64,000 nucleotides of DNA, taken from assembly GCF_036250065.1 (NCBI RefSeq), contig NZ_CP109199.1:6880001-6944000 (forward strand), in the 5' to 3' direction. The position numbers were made by a program, and so were the translations under genes. Positions 1 through 9,974 of this stretch are shown in pieces. Every line of letters starts with the position of its first letter. Positions within the stretch are counted from its first letter, which is position 1. The notes under the pieces were generated by a model that ran no database searches, had not been told where the DNA came from, and saw nothing but the letters and a program-made list of their open reading frames with translations. This stretch comes from Micromonospora sp. NBC_01699 (GTDB taxonomy: Bacteria > Actinomycetota > Actinomycetes > Mycobacteriales > Micromonosporaceae).

Positions 1-261
1 CGGGTTGCCGGTGTCCCGCACCTCGGCGCCGCGGACCATGCCATCGGTCGGCTGCATCGAGATGGCCCGGATCATGTTGTCACCCAGGTGCTGGGCGACC
101 TCCAGGGTCAGCGTCTTCTCTCCACCGGAGAGCGAGACGGTGACGTTGAGGGCATTGAAGATTTCCGGCATCGAGTCGCGCGGGAACTCGGCGTCGACGA
201 CCGGGCCGATGACCCGTACCACCCGACCGGTGGCGGTCTTCGTCTCTACTGGTGCAGTCAT
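1..261 (-). CDS. atpD: F1Fo ATP synthase subunit beta, N-terminal part (cut by window edge)
   Basis: Catalytic beta subunit of the F1 head, which makes ATP from ADP and phosphate driven by the proton gradient. Only the first 87 residues are inside the window. They begin [19 protein letters not shown] and continue through [10 protein letters not shown], the beta-barrel crown typical of AtpD; the nucleotide-binding domain lies off the left edge. The ATG overlaps the atpG stop by one base (TGATG), so translation is probably coupled. Identity is secure from this N-terminus and from its place after atpG. Confidence 0.95.
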   Translation of the reverse strand, partial: MTAPVETKTATGRVVRVIGPVVDAEFPRDSMPEIFNALNVTVSLSGGEKTLTLEVAQHLGDNMIRAISMQPTDGMVRGAEVRDTGNP

Positions 262-1190
262 CACACTTCACTTCCCGACGCGGCCAGCGCGTTCGCGCCG
301 CCGACGATCTCACTGATCTCCTGGGTGATCCCGGCCTGGCGGGCCGAGTTCATCTCACGCGTGTATCTGTCGATCATGTCCTCGGCGTTGTCGGTCGCGC
401 TCTTCATCGCGCGCCGGCGTGCCGCCGACTCACTCGCCGCCGATTCGATCAACGCCGCGTAGATCCGGGTGTTGATGTACTTCGGCAGCAGCGCGTCGAG
501 CAGCGCCTCGGCTTCCGGCTCGAACTCGTACGCCGGCAGCAGGCCCTCGGACCGCGGACGGTCCTCGACCTCCATCGGACCAATGATCTTGGTAACCGGG
601 TTCTGCGTCATCAACGACTTGAACTCGGTGTAGACGATGTGCAACTCGTCCACACCCAGCACGCCGTCGATGCCGCCGCTACCGCCCTCGTCGTCCGCGC
701 CGTGACCGAACGCCTTGATCAGCGTCTCGCCCACCTCGCGGGCGTCCGCGAACGACGGCTGCTCCGAGAACCCGGTCCAGCTCGCCTCGATCGGCCGGTT
801 GCGGAACCGGTAGAAGGTGACGCCCTTACGGCCGATGACGTAGAGCACCGGCTCCTTGCCCTCGTCCCGCAGCCGAGCTATGAGCGACTCGGCCATCTTG
901 ATCGCGTTGGAGCTGTAACCGCCGGCCAGGCCGCGGTCACTGGTGACCACCACGACCCCGGCCCGCCGTACCCGCGAACGGGCGGTGAGCAGCGGGTGGT
1001 CGATCGCCGCGTTGGACGCCAGCGCGGTGAGCACACCGGTGATGGCCTGGGCGTACGGCAGGGACGCCGCGACCCGGGCCTGGGCCTTGGCGATCCGGCT
1101 CGTCGCCACGAGCTCCATCGCCTTGGTGATCTTCTTCATCGACTTCGCCGAGCGGATTCGTTGACGAAGAACGCGAACCTGGGCCGCCAT
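261..1190 (-). CDS. atpG: F1Fo ATP synthase subunit gamma
   Basis: Central stalk subunit that rotates inside the alpha3beta3 head and couples Fo proton flow to catalysis. The 309-residue product has both long terminal helices: the N-terminus [20 protein letters not shown] and a C-terminal [20 protein letters not shown] segment. Length fits actinobacterial gamma subunits. A Gly/Glu/Asp-rich loop near residues 152-162 (DDEGGSGG) is a local insertion compared with minimal gamma subunits. It lies 9 bases after atpA and overlaps atpD by one base. Confidence 0.97.
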   Translation of the reverse strand: MAAQVRVLRQRIRSAKSMKKITKAMELVATSRIAKAQARVAASLPYAQAITGVLTALASNAAIDHPLLTARSRVRRAGVVVVTSDRGLAGGYSSNAIKMAESLIARLRDEGKEPVLYVIGRKGVTFYRFRNRPIEASWTGFSEQPSFADAREVGETLIKAFGHGADDEGGSGGIDGVLGVDELHIVYTEFKSLMTQNPVTKIIGPMEVEDRPRSEGLLPAYEFEPEAEALLDALLPKYINTRIYAALIESAASESAARRRAMKSATDNAEDMIDRYTREMNSARQAGITQEISEIVGGANALAASGSEV

Positions 1191-1199
1191 TGGTCAGCC

Positions 1200-2852
1200 C
1201 TACTTCTCTACCGCAGCGTCAGTCCCGCCATCCCGGTACCGGGTCACGGTCTCGCGGTTCTCGTCGCCTTCGAGCGGCTCGGCCGCGGCGTCGTTGACCT
1301 TCACCTCGTCCTGCTTACCCAGGAACTGGGCCTTGAACCGGCTGATCGCCTCGTCCAGCGCCGCCGGCTCGTCGGAGCCCCAGTTGAAGGCCGCGATCGA
1401 ATCCAGCGTCGACTTGTAGTTGTGCCGCAGGAACTCAAGGAACTCGTTCTCGAACCGGCGGACGTCGGCCACCGCGATGTCGTCGAGCTTGCCCTCGGTG
1501 CCGGCCCAGACCGACACCACCTGCTCCTCGACCGCGAACGGCGAGTAGTTCGGCTGCTTGAGCAGCTCGACCAGGCGGGCACCGCGGTCGAGCTGGTTGC
1601 GGGAGGCCTTGTCCAGGTCGGAGGCGAAGGCGGCGAACGCCTCCAGCTCGCGGTACTGGGCCAGGTCCAGCCGGAGCCGGCCGGCGACCTTCTTCATCGG
1701 CTTGACCTGCGCCGCGCCACCGACCCGGGAGACCGAGGTACCGACGTTGATCGCCGGCCGGACACCCTGGTTGAACAGCTCGCCCTCAAGGAAGATCTGT
1801 CCGTCGGTGATCGAGATGACGTTGGTCGGGATGAACGCCGAGATGTCGTTGCCCTTGGTCTCGATGATCGGCAGACCGGTCATCGAGCCGCCGCCCAGCT
1901 CGTCGGAGAGCTTGGCGCAGCGCTCCAGCAGGCGGGAGTGCAGGTAGAAGACGTCACCCGGGTACGCCTCGCGGCCCGGCGGGCGGCGCAGCAGCAGCGA
2001 CACGGCGCGGTACGCCTCGGCCTGCTTGGTGAGGTCGTCGAAGACGATCAGGACGTGCTTGCCGCCGTACATCCAGTGCTGCCCGATGGACGAGCCGGCG
2101 TACGGGGCGATGTACTTGAAGCCGGCCGGGTCGGAGGCGGGCGAGGCGACGATGGTGGTGTACTCCATCGCGCCCTGCTCCTCCAGCAGGCCCTTCACCG
2201 AGGCGATGGTGGAGGCCTTCTGGCCGATCGCCACGTAGATGCAGCGGACCTGCTTGGCCGGGTCACCCGACCGCCAGTTGTCCCGCTGGTTCAGGATCGT
2301 GTCGATCGCGACCGTGGTCTTGCCGGTCTTCCGGTCACCGATGATCAGCTGACGCTGACCCCGGCCGATCGCGGTCATCGCGTCGATGGCCTTGATGCCG
2401 GTCTGTAGCGCCTCGGTGACACCCTGTCGGGCCATGACGTTCGGCGCCTGCAACTCAAGCTCGCGAAAGCCCTCGTTGGCGATCTCACCGAGACCGTCGA
2501 TCGGGGCACCGAGCGCGTTCACCACGCGGCCCAGGAAGGCGTCGCCGACCGGAACGGACAGCACCCGGCCGGTGCGCTTGACACGCTGGCCCTCCTCGAT
2601 GCCGGCGTAGTCGCCGAGCACCACGGTGCCGATCTCCCGGACGTCGAGGTTCAGCGCCACGCCGAGCGTGCCGTCCTCGAACTCCAGCAGCTCGTTGGCC
2701 ATCGTCGAGGGCAGTCCCTCGATGTGCGCGATGCCGTCACCGGCGTCGGCGACAGCGCCGACCTCCTCGCGGGAGATGTCGGGCGAATAGGAGGAGACGT
2801 AGCGCTCCAGGGCGCCGCGGATCTCCTCCGACGAGATGGTCAGCTCGGCCAT
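1200..2852 (-). CDS. atpA: F1Fo ATP synthase subunit alpha
   Basis: Non-catalytic nucleotide-binding subunit of the F1 hexamer. The 550-residue protein shows the N-terminal barrel, the P-loop GDRKTGKT at residues 172-179, and the alpha-type region around [20 protein letters not shown]. The C-terminal tail after about residue 510 is acidic and variable, as often seen in actinobacteria. ATG start at 2852 follows a purine-rich AGAGGATGG context. It lies between atpH and atpG in the standard atpBEFHAGDC order. Confidence 0.98.
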   Translation of the reverse strand: MAELTISSEEIRGALERYVSSYSPDISREEVGAVADAGDGIAHIEGLPSTMANELLEFEDGTLGVALNLDVREIGTVVLGDYAGIEEGQRVKRTGRVLSVPVGDAFLGRVVNALGAPIDGLGEIANEGFRELELQAPNVMARQGVTEALQTGIKAIDAMTAIGRGQRQLIIGDRKTGKTTVAIDTILNQRDNWRSGDPAKQVRCIYVAIGQKASTIASVKGLLEEQGAMEYTTIVASPASDPAGFKYIAPYAGSSIGQHWMYGGKHVLIVFDDLTKQAEAYRAVSLLLRRPPGREAYPGDVFYLHSRLLERCAKLSDELGGGSMTGLPIIETKGNDISAFIPTNVISITDGQIFLEGELFNQGVRPAINVGTSVSRVGGAAQVKPMKKVAGRLRLDLAQYRELEAFAAFASDLDKASRNQLDRGARLVELLKQPNYSPFAVEEQVVSVWAGTEGKLDDIAVADVRRFENEFLEFLRHNYKSTLDSIAAFNWGSDEPAALDEAISRFKAQFLGKQDEVKVNDAAAEPLEGDENRETVTRYRDGGTDAAVEK

Positions 2853-2919
2853 CCTCTGCTTCCTCTATTCAGGGCCCGGAGTTAACTCAGAGCGGCAGGC
2901 TAAGTACGGCGTAGTTCGT

Positions 2920-3741
2920 TCAGCGCTTGGTCAGCGCGTTACGGGTTTCGGTGAGTCGGCGCAGGATGGTGCCGTCGTAGAGATCGGCACCGACCTGGAC
3001 GCTCAGCCCGCCGAGCACGTGCGGGTCGACCGTCTGCTTGACGGTGACCTCCCGACCGTAGATCTCGGTCAGCTTGGTGCTCAGCCGGCGCTCCTCTTCC
3101 TCACCGAGGGGCGCCGCGACGGTCACGTAGGCCACCTGCCGGTCACGGCGGTCGGCGGCCAGCTCCACCAGGCGGGTGAGCCCGTTGGACACGGACCGTC
3201 CACCGAAGCCGGCCAGGGCCACCTCGGCCAGGCGGATGGTCGACGGCTTCGCCTTGCCGGACAGCAGCGTCCGGACCAGTTCGGCCCGCTGCGCCACCGG
3301 CGCGATCGGGTCGGACAGGGCGTTGCTCAGTCCGGTGTCCCCCCCGACCACCTGGCCGAAGCGGAACAGCTCGTCCTCGACCTCACCGAGGTCGCCGGCC
3401 CGGTCGGCACTGGCCAGCAGTGCCTCCACGCCGAGCCGCTCGGTGCCGGTCAGCAGTTCGGACGGTGCCGACCAGCGCCCGGTCGCCAGGGCGGTGAGCA
3501 ACTCGGACGCGTCCGAGGTCACCTTGCCGCCGACCAGGCTGCCCAGCAGGCCCGCCCGCTCCTCGCCGGAGCGGGCCGGGTCGGACAGGGCCCGCCGCAG
3601 CCGCGCCTCCCGGCGCAACAGATCGGCCACGGCGAGGATCCCGTCGGCGGTGTCGGCGATCGCCGACGGCTGGGCGGTCTGGGCGTACGCGTCCAGACGT
3701 TCCGCCGCGGCGGCGTACGACTCCCGGCTGGCGGCCTGCAT
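2920..3741 (-). CDS. atpH: F1Fo ATP synthase subunit delta
   Basis: Peripheral stalk subunit (OSCP equivalent) joining subunit b to the top of F1. The 273-residue length matches the long actinobacterial delta, not the roughly 180-residue enterobacterial form. The C-terminal half carries the family region around LGGLSVQVGADLYDGTILRR. Its ATG overlaps the atpF stop by one base, so b and delta are translationally coupled. The 67-base gap before atpA shows no further gene. Confidence 0.96.
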   Translation of the reverse strand: MQAASRESYAAAAERLDAYAQTAQPSAIADTADGILAVADLLRREARLRRALSDPARSGEERAGLLGSLVGGKVTSDASELLTALATGRWSAPSELLTGTERLGVEALLASADRAGDLGEVEDELFRFGQVVGGDTGLSNALSDPIAPVAQRAELVRTLLSGKAKPSTIRLAEVALAGFGGRSVSNGLTRLVELAADRRDRQVAYVTVAAPLGEEEERRLSTKLTEIYGREVTVKQTVDPHVLGGLSVQVGADLYDGTILRRLTETRNALTKR

Positions 3742-4277
3742 CAGCGGGCCCCCGCGCTCTCAAGCCCGGTCAGGAAACGCTCGACCGTGCCCTTCTGACG
3801 CGCCTCGTCGGCGAGCGACTCACCGACGATCTTGCTGGCCAGGTCGACCGCGAGCGTGCCGAGCTCCGCGCGCAGTTCGCGCGAGATGGTCTGCCGTTCG
3901 GCGGCGAGCTGTTCCTTGCCGAGCGCGATGATCCGGTCGGATTCCTCGCGTGCCTTGGCCAGGACGTCCTGTCGGATGCCCTCGGCGTCGGCCCGCGCGT
4001 CGTCGCGGATCTTGGCGGCGTCGGTACGTGCCTCCGCCAACTGGGCCCGGTACTGCTCAAGGAGCTGGTTGGCCTCGGCCTGTGCGACCTCGGCCCGCTT
4101 GATGCCGCCCTCGATCGCTTCGACCCGCGCCTGGAAGGTCTGCTCCATGCGCGGGAAGACGAACTTCATCAGTACGAAGCAGAGCACCGCGAAGGCGACC
4201 GAGCCAACCACGATCTCCTGCCAGAGCGGCAGGATCGGGTTGTGCTCTGCCGCGCCCTCAGCAGCGAGTGAATACAT
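3741..4277 (-). CDS. atpF: F1Fo ATP synthase subunit b
   Basis: Membrane-anchored peripheral stalk. The 178-residue product has one transmembrane helix near residues 21-42 (EIVVGSVAFAVLCFVLMKFV) followed by a long charged, Ala/Glu/Arg-rich amphipathic helix that forms the coiled coil reaching F1. Start ATG at 4277 is preceded by a GGAGGGTT ribosome binding site. Position between the c-ring gene and delta is canonical. Confidence 0.97.
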   Translation of the reverse strand: MYSLAAEGAAEHNPILPLWQEIVVGSVAFAVLCFVLMKFVFPRMEQTFQARVEAIEGGIKRAEVAQAEANQLLEQYRAQLAEARTDAAKIRDDARADAEGIRQDVLAKAREESDRIIALGKEQLAAERQTISRELRAELGTLAVDLASKIVGESLADEARQKGTVERFLTGLESAGAR

Positions 4278-4308
4278 GTGAACCCTCCGTCGACGAAGGT
4301 GGGCGGGA

Positions 4309-4575
<267 letters not shown>

Positions 4576-4609
4576 TCACGCGGGACGACAACGGTTGTGC
4601 GGTTGTGGA

Positions 4610-5404
4610 TCAGTGCTCTTCGGCGACAGCGCCCTGCACGTAGCTTGCCGTCAGCACGACGAAGACGTAGGCCTGTAGGACGATGACCAGTGCTTCGAGG
4701 AAGGTCAGCGCGACGGTCATCACCCAGGAGAGCACCGAGACCGGCGCGAGCAACGGGGTCGCGTTGAGCATCGCGAATCCGCCGAGGGTGAAGACCAGCA
4801 GGAGCATGTGGCCGGCGAACATGTTCGCGAACAGACGCACGGCCAGCGAGAACGGACGGACCACGAACGTCGAGAATGCCTCGATCGGGACCAGCAACGG
4901 CAGGATGTACCACGGCGCCGGCGGAATGAGCGCGTTCTTGAAGAACTTGCCCGCACCGTGGTGCCGGATGCCCACCCAGATGAACATCACGTAGCTGACC
5001 GCCGCGAAGATCGCCGGGAAGGCGATGTGTGAGTTCGGCGAGATCTGGATTACTGGAACGATGCTGAACAGGTTCGTCAGCAGGATGAAGCAGAAGAGCG
5101 TGGTGAAGTACGGCGCGAAGGCGACTCCGCGGTGCCCGATCATCTCCACGGCGATGTTGTTGCGCACGAAGCCGTAGATCGACTCGGCGAACCACTGCTT
5201 CTTGCTCGGCACCAGCTGCGGTTTGCGGTAGCTCAGCAGGAAGAACAGGATCAGCAAACCAGCCGCGAGCCAGACCAACAGGGTGATCTTGGTGACCCAC
5301 GGCGAGTGTCCGCCCCACGGGGCGATGCTGGGCAGGAAGAAGTCCCCCACGCTGGGTGGAAACGGGGTATCGCCCTCCGCGAGGACGACCGACTGTCCGA
5401 TCAC
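4610..5404 (-). CDS. atpB: F1Fo ATP synthase subunit a
   Basis: Stator channel subunit of Fo. The 264-residue polytopic protein carries the essential arginine helix (SLAVRLFANMFAGHMLL) and a C-terminal LEALVIVLQAYVFVVLTASY helix, both hallmarks of AtpB. The C-terminus ends in acidic/His residues (AVAEEH). It is preceded by atpZ with only 12 bases between them and followed by atpE. Confidence 0.97.
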   Translation of the reverse strand: MIGQSVVLAEGDTPFPPSVGDFFLPSIAPWGGHSPWVTKITLLVWLAAGLLILFFLLSYRKPQLVPSKKQWFAESIYGFVRNNIAVEMIGHRGVAFAPYFTTLFCFILLTNLFSIVPVIQISPNSHIAFPAIFAAVSYVMFIWVGIRHHGAGKFFKNALIPPAPWYILPLLVPIEAFSTFVVRPFSLAVRLFANMFAGHMLLLVFTLGGFAMLNATPLLAPVSVLSWVMTVALTFLEALVIVLQAYVFVVLTASYVQGAVAEEH

Positions 5405-5416
5405 CGCGTCCCTTCC

Positions 5417-5659
5417 CTAGTTAGGCGGCGCGCCGAGTTGGCGGATGACCAGGTAGATCCCCCCGGCCGCGCCGAGTACCACGCCGATTCCGATGGCGAC
5501 ACCATCGGTTTCGAGCCACCGGTCGACCAGCCAGCCGATGAAACCCCACACCAACATCCCTGCGATCAGGTATGCGAGCGCGGTCCAGCCCTGTCCGGCA
5601 TTGGGCGGCTGATAGTCGCCTGTGCCGTCAGCGGGTTGGGGGGTTTGGTCACCGGCCAT
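5417..5659 (-). CDS. AtpZ/AtpI-family ATP synthase accessory protein
   Basis: Small membrane protein at the head of the Fo genes, 80 residues from the ATG at 5659 (MAGDQTPQ). After a hydrophilic N-terminus it has two transmembrane segments: TALAYLIAGMLVWGFIGWLV, then GIGVVLGAAGGIYLVIRQLG. This two-helix layout with a GW.VDRW loop fits the ATPase_gene1 (AtpZ) family, implicated in c-ring assembly or ion handling. I prefer the 5659 start over an in-frame ATG at 5713 because a promoter-like -10 sits just upstream of it. Confidence 0.75.
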   Translation of the reverse strand: MAGDQTPQPADGTGDYQPPNAGQGWTALAYLIAGMLVWGFIGWLVDRWLETDGVAIGIGVVLGAAGGIYLVIRQLGAPPN

Positions 5660-5669
5660 GACGGGGCGA

Positions 5670-5696
5670 ACGATATCAGCCAGAAATACGAGGCAA
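5670..5696 (-). promoter_or_regulatory. Candidate promoter of the atp operon
   Basis: On the minus strand a TTGCCT hexamer (5691-5696) and a TATCGT hexamer (5670-5675) are separated by 15 bases. The -10 ends only 10 bases before the atpZ ATG, so a transcript from here would have a leader of a few bases. The local stretch is A/T-richer than its surroundings. The spacer is shorter than ideal, so this is a tentative call. Confidence 0.35.
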
Positions 5697-5821
5697 GGAG
5701 GCACCCCCCGCACAACCGATGTGTGTGGGCGTTCTGGGGCGCGGCGTCGTCTGGAGGCACGCTACTCCCCTTGGGCCCGCTGGGAAATGACCGATCACGG
5801 ACAGTTTTTCGCCGCGCCGTG

Positions 5822-6286
5822 CTATCGGGCGGTCCGCCGCAGGTGAACAGCGGTGATCCACCAGATGTGCACCCCGGTCCAGACCGACACGCCGGCGACC
5901 ACGCCGAGCGCCAACGGCACCAGCCCTGGCCAGCCAGTAGCAGCCGCGGCGACCATCAACACGCCGAACACGGAGAATTTGGCCGCGTACATCGCCAGGC
6001 CGAACGGGAGGACCAGCTGCGGGTCGACCGAATCGGCCCAGGCCACGACCAACGTGGACGATGTGTAACTGAAAGTGACGACGGCGACGCCGATCGCCGC
6101 GCCGATCGCCCCGGTCGTACCCGAGGTCAGGCCGCCCACCAGCGCGGCCAGCGCCACCAGCCCCGCCGAGGCCAGCAGGAGCACCGGCAGATGCCGCAGC
6201 CGCCAGTGTCTGTCCGTCGGGGTCGCAGGGTCCGTGACGGCGTCGGCGGCGGGTGCGTCCTTCGCCGCGAGGTCGTGGTCAGCCAC
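5822..6286 (-). CDS. AtpI-like membrane protein preceding the atp operon
   Basis: Four-helix membrane protein of 154 residues from the GTG at 6286 (VADHDLAAKDAP). The first roughly 30 residues are hydrophilic; hydrophobic segments then lie near residues 36-58, 60-80, 92-115 and 118-140. Size, topology and place upstream of atpZ-atpB match ATP synthase protein I of actinobacteria, thought to help c-ring assembly. The GTG overlaps the glyA stop by 8 bases, suggesting coupling. The sequence is poorly conserved, so family assignment rests mostly on context. Confidence 0.6.
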   Translation of the reverse strand: MADHDLAAKDAPAADAVTDPATPTDRHWRLRHLPVLLLASAGLVALAALVGGLTSGTTGAIGAAIGVAVVTFSYTSSTLVVAWADSVDPQLVLPFGLAMYAAKFSVFGVLMVAAAATGWPGLVPLALGVVAGVSVWTGVHIWWITAVHLRRTAR

Positions 6287-7556
6287 GGGGGTACGCCGGG
6301 AAGCCGGCCACCAGCTCGGTGACCTCGTGGGCGACGGAGGCCAGGATCTCCTCGCCACCGGTGGCGGTCGGATCGGTCCGGACGGCCCGGGAGATCAGGG
6401 TGGCGATCTGCCGCATCTCCCCCTCCCGCATTCCCTGGGTGGTGACGCTCGGCGTGCCCACCCGGATCCCCGAGGCGATCATCGGCTTCTGCGGGTCGTA
6501 CGGGATCGCGTTCTTGTTCAGCGTGATCCCCGCCCGACCGGTCCGTTCCTCCGCGTCCCGCCCGGTCACGTCCAACTCACGCAGGTCGATCAGGGCGAGA
6601 TGGGTGTCGGTGCCACCGGAGACCGGCCGCATGCCCTCGTCGGCCAGCCCGGCGGCGAGCGCACGGGCGTTGCGGACCACCTGGGTGGCGTACGCCTTGA
6701 AGTCGGGTTGGGCGGCCTCGCGCAGGGCGACGGCCTTGGCCGCGACGGCGTGCATCAGCGGACCACCCTGGGTGAACGGGAACACCGCCTTGTCGATGCG
6801 CTCGGCGAGCGCCTCCCGACAGAGGATCATGCCGCCGCGCGGTCCCCGGAGCACCTTGTGCGTGGTGAAGCAAACCACGTCGGCATATGGCACCGGGGAC
6901 GGGATCGCGCCACCGGCCACCAGCCCGATGAAGTGCGCCGCGTCCACCATCAGGTACGCCCCGACCTCGTCGGCGATCTCCCGGAACCGGGCGAAGTCGA
7001 TCAGCCGGGAGTACGCGGTCGCGCCGCAGATGATCAGCTTTGGTCGGTGCGCCAGCGCCAGGTCGCGTACCTCGTCGTAGTCGATCAGCTCGGTGTCCCG
7101 GCGGACGGTGTAGCCGATCGGGGAGAACCATTTCCCGGAGAAGTTCACCCGGCTGCCGTGGGTCAGGTGACCGCCGTGCGGCAGCTCCATCGCCAGCACC
7201 GGGTCACCCGGCTGCACCAGCGCCGCGTACGCGGCCAGGTTGGCGCTCGCCCCGGAGTGCGGTTGCAGGTTGGCGTGCTCGGCGCCGAACAGGTCCCTGG
7301 CCCGGCTGATGCCGATCTCCTCGGCCCGGTCCACCTCGGCGCAGCCGCCGTAGTAGCGCCGGCCGGGATAGCCCTCGGCGTACTTGTTCGTCAGGGTCGA
7401 GCCGAGTGCCGCCAGCACGGCCGGCGAGGTGAGGTTCTCGCTGGCGATGAGCTGCAACCCGCCCCGCAGCCGGTCCAACTCGCCCAGCACCACGTCGGCG
7501 ATCTCCGGATCGGTGGCTGCCAACTCGTCGAAGTCGGGCCCGTAGAACTTGCTCAT
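6279..7556 (-). CDS. glyA: Serine hydroxymethyltransferase
   Basis: PLP enzyme that interconverts serine and glycine while loading one-carbon units on tetrahydrofolate. The 425-residue product has the early IASENLTSPAVLAALGS and TNKYAEGYPGRRYYGG motifs, the VDAAHFIGLVAGG segment and the PLP lysine at K234 in FTTHKVLRGPRGG. ATG at 7556 (MSKFYGPDF) is chosen over an in-frame start 189 bases upstream because GAGGAG lies just ahead of it and homologues begin near here. It is followed by the atpI-like gene with an 8-base overlap. Confidence 0.96.
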   Translation of the reverse strand: MSKFYGPDFDELAATDPEIADVVLGELDRLRGGLQLIASENLTSPAVLAALGSTLTNKYAEGYPGRRYYGGCAEVDRAEEIGISRARDLFGAEHANLQPHSGASANLAAYAALVQPGDPVLAMELPHGGHLTHGSRVNFSGKWFSPIGYTVRRDTELIDYDEVRDLALAHRPKLIICGATAYSRLIDFARFREIADEVGAYLMVDAAHFIGLVAGGAIPSPVPYADVVCFTTHKVLRGPRGGMILCREALAERIDKAVFPFTQGGPLMHAVAAKAVALREAAQPDFKAYATQVVRNARALAAGLADEGMRPVSGGTDTHLALIDLRELDVTGRDAEERTGRAGITLNKNAIPYDPQKPMIASGIRVGTPSVTTQGMREGEMRQIATLISRAVRTDPTATGGEEILASVAHEVTELVAGFPAYPRG

Positions 7557-7657
7557 GTGGTCTCCTCGTCGAGTGCGCCACCGCAGTGGAGTGTACGGAG
7601 GCACCCCGGCGGGACCCACCCATGCCCTGGTCGGGACGACAACCCGGCCGTCGGCGC

Positions 7658-8281
7658 TCAGGGCAGCAGGGCGGCGGCGAGCGGGTCGACGCTCTCCTCG
7701 ATCTCGTCGGCGACCCGGCTGAAGCACTGGTCGCCCCGGCCCCACGGGTCGTCGAGGTCGTCCGCCGGCAGCGGTGCGCCGCCCCGCCGGGTGGCGTCGA
7801 CCGCCTCGACCAGCGCGACGCCTCGGGCGTACACCTCGTCCGGGGTGGCCGCCGCGGCCGGTAGCCGGGTCAGGTCGACGGCGGCGAGCAGCCGGCCGAA
7901 CTCGCCGAGCACGAAGGTCCGCCCGCTCGCGTCGGGACGCAGCGCGACCACGTAGTCCTGCTGGTCGGCGGTGGCGGTCAGGACCAGGTCGGCCGCGTCG
8001 ATCTGGTCCGAACGCAGCTTGCGGGCGGCGAACCCGTCGACGTCACCGCCGCGGAGGCGGACCTGCCGGGCGGCGGGCGGGTTCATCTCCTCGCCCGCGT
8101 GCCAGCCGCCGGTGCCGGCACTGTGGCTGTGCAGCAGCTCGTCGGCGCTGCCCGGCCCACCCGTCACACCGTCGGCCCGCCGGGCGAGCCGCTCACGGAC
8201 CGCCAGGGTGAGCAGCCGCTCGGCCATGGGCGAACGGCAGATGTTGCCCATACAGACGTGCAGGACGGTGAACGGTGGCAC
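7658..8281 (-). CDS. Low-molecular-weight protein-tyrosine-phosphatase family protein
   Basis: Cytosolic phosphatase fold. The signature CX5R loop is at the very N-terminus: VCMGNICRSPMAERLL. A late aspartate in DDPWGRG is in the place of the general acid in this family. The product is 207 residues from the GTG at 8281, which lies 1 base after the sua5 stop; longer than the usual 150-160 because of an insertion of charged loops in the middle. Substrate is unknown: tyrosine-phosphorylated proteins or phospho-arginine are possibilities from the family. Confidence 0.85.
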   Translation of the reverse strand: MPPFTVLHVCMGNICRSPMAERLLTLAVRERLARRADGVTGGPGSADELLHSHSAGTGGWHAGEEMNPPAARQVRLRGGDVDGFAARKLRSDQIDAADLVLTATADQQDYVVALRPDASGRTFVLGEFGRLLAAVDLTRLPAAAATPDEVYARGVALVEAVDATRRGGAPLPADDLDDPWGRGDQCFSRVADEIEESVDPLAAALLP

Positions 8282-8282
8282 C

Positions 8283-8927
8283 CTAGGCCGCCCGGCCCTG
8301 AATGTCCGGTACGACGTCGCGCAGCTTCTCCAGCGGGATCGCGCCCTCGCGCAGCACCCGGGGAATCTCACCGGTGACGTCGACGATGGTGCTCGGCACC
8401 GGATCCGGCGCCGCCCCCGCCTCCAGGTACGCCCGGACGGCGTAACCGAGCTGGTCGCGGGCCTCCTCGGCGGTGTTCGCCGCGGGCTGCCCGGTCTTGT
8501 TGGCCGAGGAGACCGCCATCGGACCGGTCTCCCGCAGCACCTCCAGCGCGACCGGGTGCATCGGCATCCGTACGGCGACCGTGCCGGCGGTGTCGCCGAG
8601 GTCCCACTGGAGGCTGGGCGAGTGCTCGACGACGATCGTCAACGCGCCCGGCCAGAACGCGGCGACCAGGTCCCGGGCGATCGACGGCAGGGTGAAGACC
8701 AGCCCGTCGAGGGTGTGCCGGGAGCCGACCAGCACCGGCGGTGGCATGGACCGGCCGCGCCCCTTGGCGTTCAGCAGCGCGGTGACGGCGTACGGCGTGA
8801 ACGCGTCCGCGCCGATCCCGTAGACCGTGTCGGTGGGGAGCACGACCAGTTCGCCGTTCTTGACCGCCTCGATCGCGGCGGCGATACCGCGGTCGCGCTC
8901 GGCCAGGGACCGACAGTCGTAGAGCAT
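8283..8927 (-). CDS. L-threonylcarbamoyladenylate synthase (Sua5/YwlC/YrdC)
   Basis: First enzyme of tRNA t6A37 synthesis: condenses threonine, bicarbonate and ATP. The 214-residue protein carries VVLPTDTVYGIGADAF (threonine/ATP pocket) and PVLVGSRHTLDGL, with the KGR loop NAKGRGRSMPPP. ATG at 8927 overlaps the prmC stop by one base. prmC, sua5 and the phosphatase form a tight run with overlapping or near-overlapping ends, a common actinobacterial cluster downstream of prfA. Confidence 0.93.
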   Translation of the reverse strand: MLYDCRSLAERDRGIAAAIEAVKNGELVVLPTDTVYGIGADAFTPYAVTALLNAKGRGRSMPPPVLVGSRHTLDGLVFTLPSIARDLVAAFWPGALTIVVEHSPSLQWDLGDTAGTVAVRMPMHPVALEVLRETGPMAVSSANKTGQPAANTAEEARDQLGYAVRAYLEAGAAPDPVPSTIVDVTGEIPRVLREGAIPLEKLRDVVPDIQGRAA

Positions 8928-9901
8928 CACGAGGAGCCAGTCTGCCACGCCGGAGCGGCATCGGCGGCACGGGTGCCGACAGTGCGACACGCGGTGACAA
9001 ACCGGGCCCGACCCGTCAGGTCCTGGTGGTCGTGTACCTCGTCGAACCGGCCGTCGGCGCGCAGCAGCGCCGGCACCGCCTCGGCGTGGGTGTCGTCGTG
9101 TTCGATGCCGAGCAGCCCGCCGGGGCGCAGCAGGTCGGCCGCGCGGGCCAGCACCGGCCGGATCACCGACAGGCCGTCGGGGCCACCGAAGACCGCCTCC
9201 GCCGGGTCGTGGTCGGCCACCTCCGGGGGTACGGCGGTCGCCGACGGCACGTACGGCGGGTTGCACAGCAGGACGTCCACCCGCCCGGCCAGCCCGGCGA
9301 GCAGCCCCGGATCGGTGACGTCGCCGGCCACCACCTCGATCGGCCGGTCCCCGGCGGCGGCCCGCTCGGCGGCGTTGCGGCGCAGCCAGGCCAGCGCCTC
9401 CGGGGACCGCTCGACCGCCACCACCCGGGCCTGCGGCACCTCGTCGGCGACGGCCAGGGCGATCGCCCCGCTGCCGCTGCACAGGTCGACCACGAGCGGC
9501 TCGGCGGGCGCCCCGCCCCCGGCCGCGGCGACAACCTCGCGGGCCGCCTCGATGCCCCGACCGGCGAGCAGTTCGGTCTCCGGGCGGGGTACGAAGACAC
9601 CGGGCCCGACCGCCAGCTCCAGATAACGGAACGGTGCCGATTCGAGCAGGTACTGCAACGGCTCACGCCCCGCCCGGCGGCCGACAAGTTGCTCGAACCG
9701 GTCAAGTTGGGCGGGGGTGAACCTGGCCGTCAGCGCCAACCTGCCACGCGACGTGTCCAGCACGTACGCGGCAAGCAGTTCCGCTTCGGCCCGAGCCGGC
9801 CCGATCCCGGCGGCGGCCAGTACGCCGCTCGCCCGGCCGACGGCGACCGAGGGCCGCAACCGTTCTGACCCTTCGGCGGGCTGCTGTAGGAAATCTGTCA
9901 C
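8927..9901 (-). CDS. prmC: Peptide chain release factor N5-glutamine methyltransferase
   Basis: Methylates the glutamine of the GGQ motif in release factors. The product is 324 residues from the GTG at 9901. It has an N-terminal helical domain, the FVPRPETELL motif near residues 103-112, a SAM-binding DLCSGSGAIALAVA segment near 139-152 and the catalytic NPPY at 214-217. An in-frame extension exists upstream but would run into the divergent cyclase promoter. Its natural substrate PrfA is encoded just beyond the cyclase gene. Confidence 0.93.
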   Translation of the reverse strand: MTDFLQQPAEGSERLRPSVAVGRASGVLAAAGIGPARAEAELLAAYVLDTSRGRLALTARFTPAQLDRFEQLVGRRAGREPLQYLLESAPFRYLELAVGPGVFVPRPETELLAGRGIEAAREVVAAAGGGAPAEPLVVDLCSGSGAIALAVADEVPQARVVAVERSPEALAWLRRNAAERAAAGDRPIEVVAGDVTDPGLLAGLAGRVDVLLCNPPYVPSATAVPPEVADHDPAEAVFGGPDGLSVIRPVLARAADLLRPGGLLGIEHDDTHAEAVPALLRADGRFDEVHDHQDLTGRARFVTACRTVGTRAADAAPAWQTGSS

Positions 9902-9974
9902 GCCATAATCATGGGACGTCGGACGGGGCACCGGACACGGGCGGCGTTCGTCCGCGATTCGTAGGAGGTTCCGC

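Noticed and set aside
252-2408. 718-residue plus-strand ORF antisense to atpG/atpA
   Set aside because: High-GC shadow frame: Arg/Leu/Val/Asp-rich with no family motif, and fully covered by two certain ATP synthase genes on the other strand.
8283-9482. Longer 399-residue reading of the Sua5 gene
   Set aside because: The extension lies entirely inside prmC in another frame and is low-complexity; Sua5 homologues start at the ATG at 8927.
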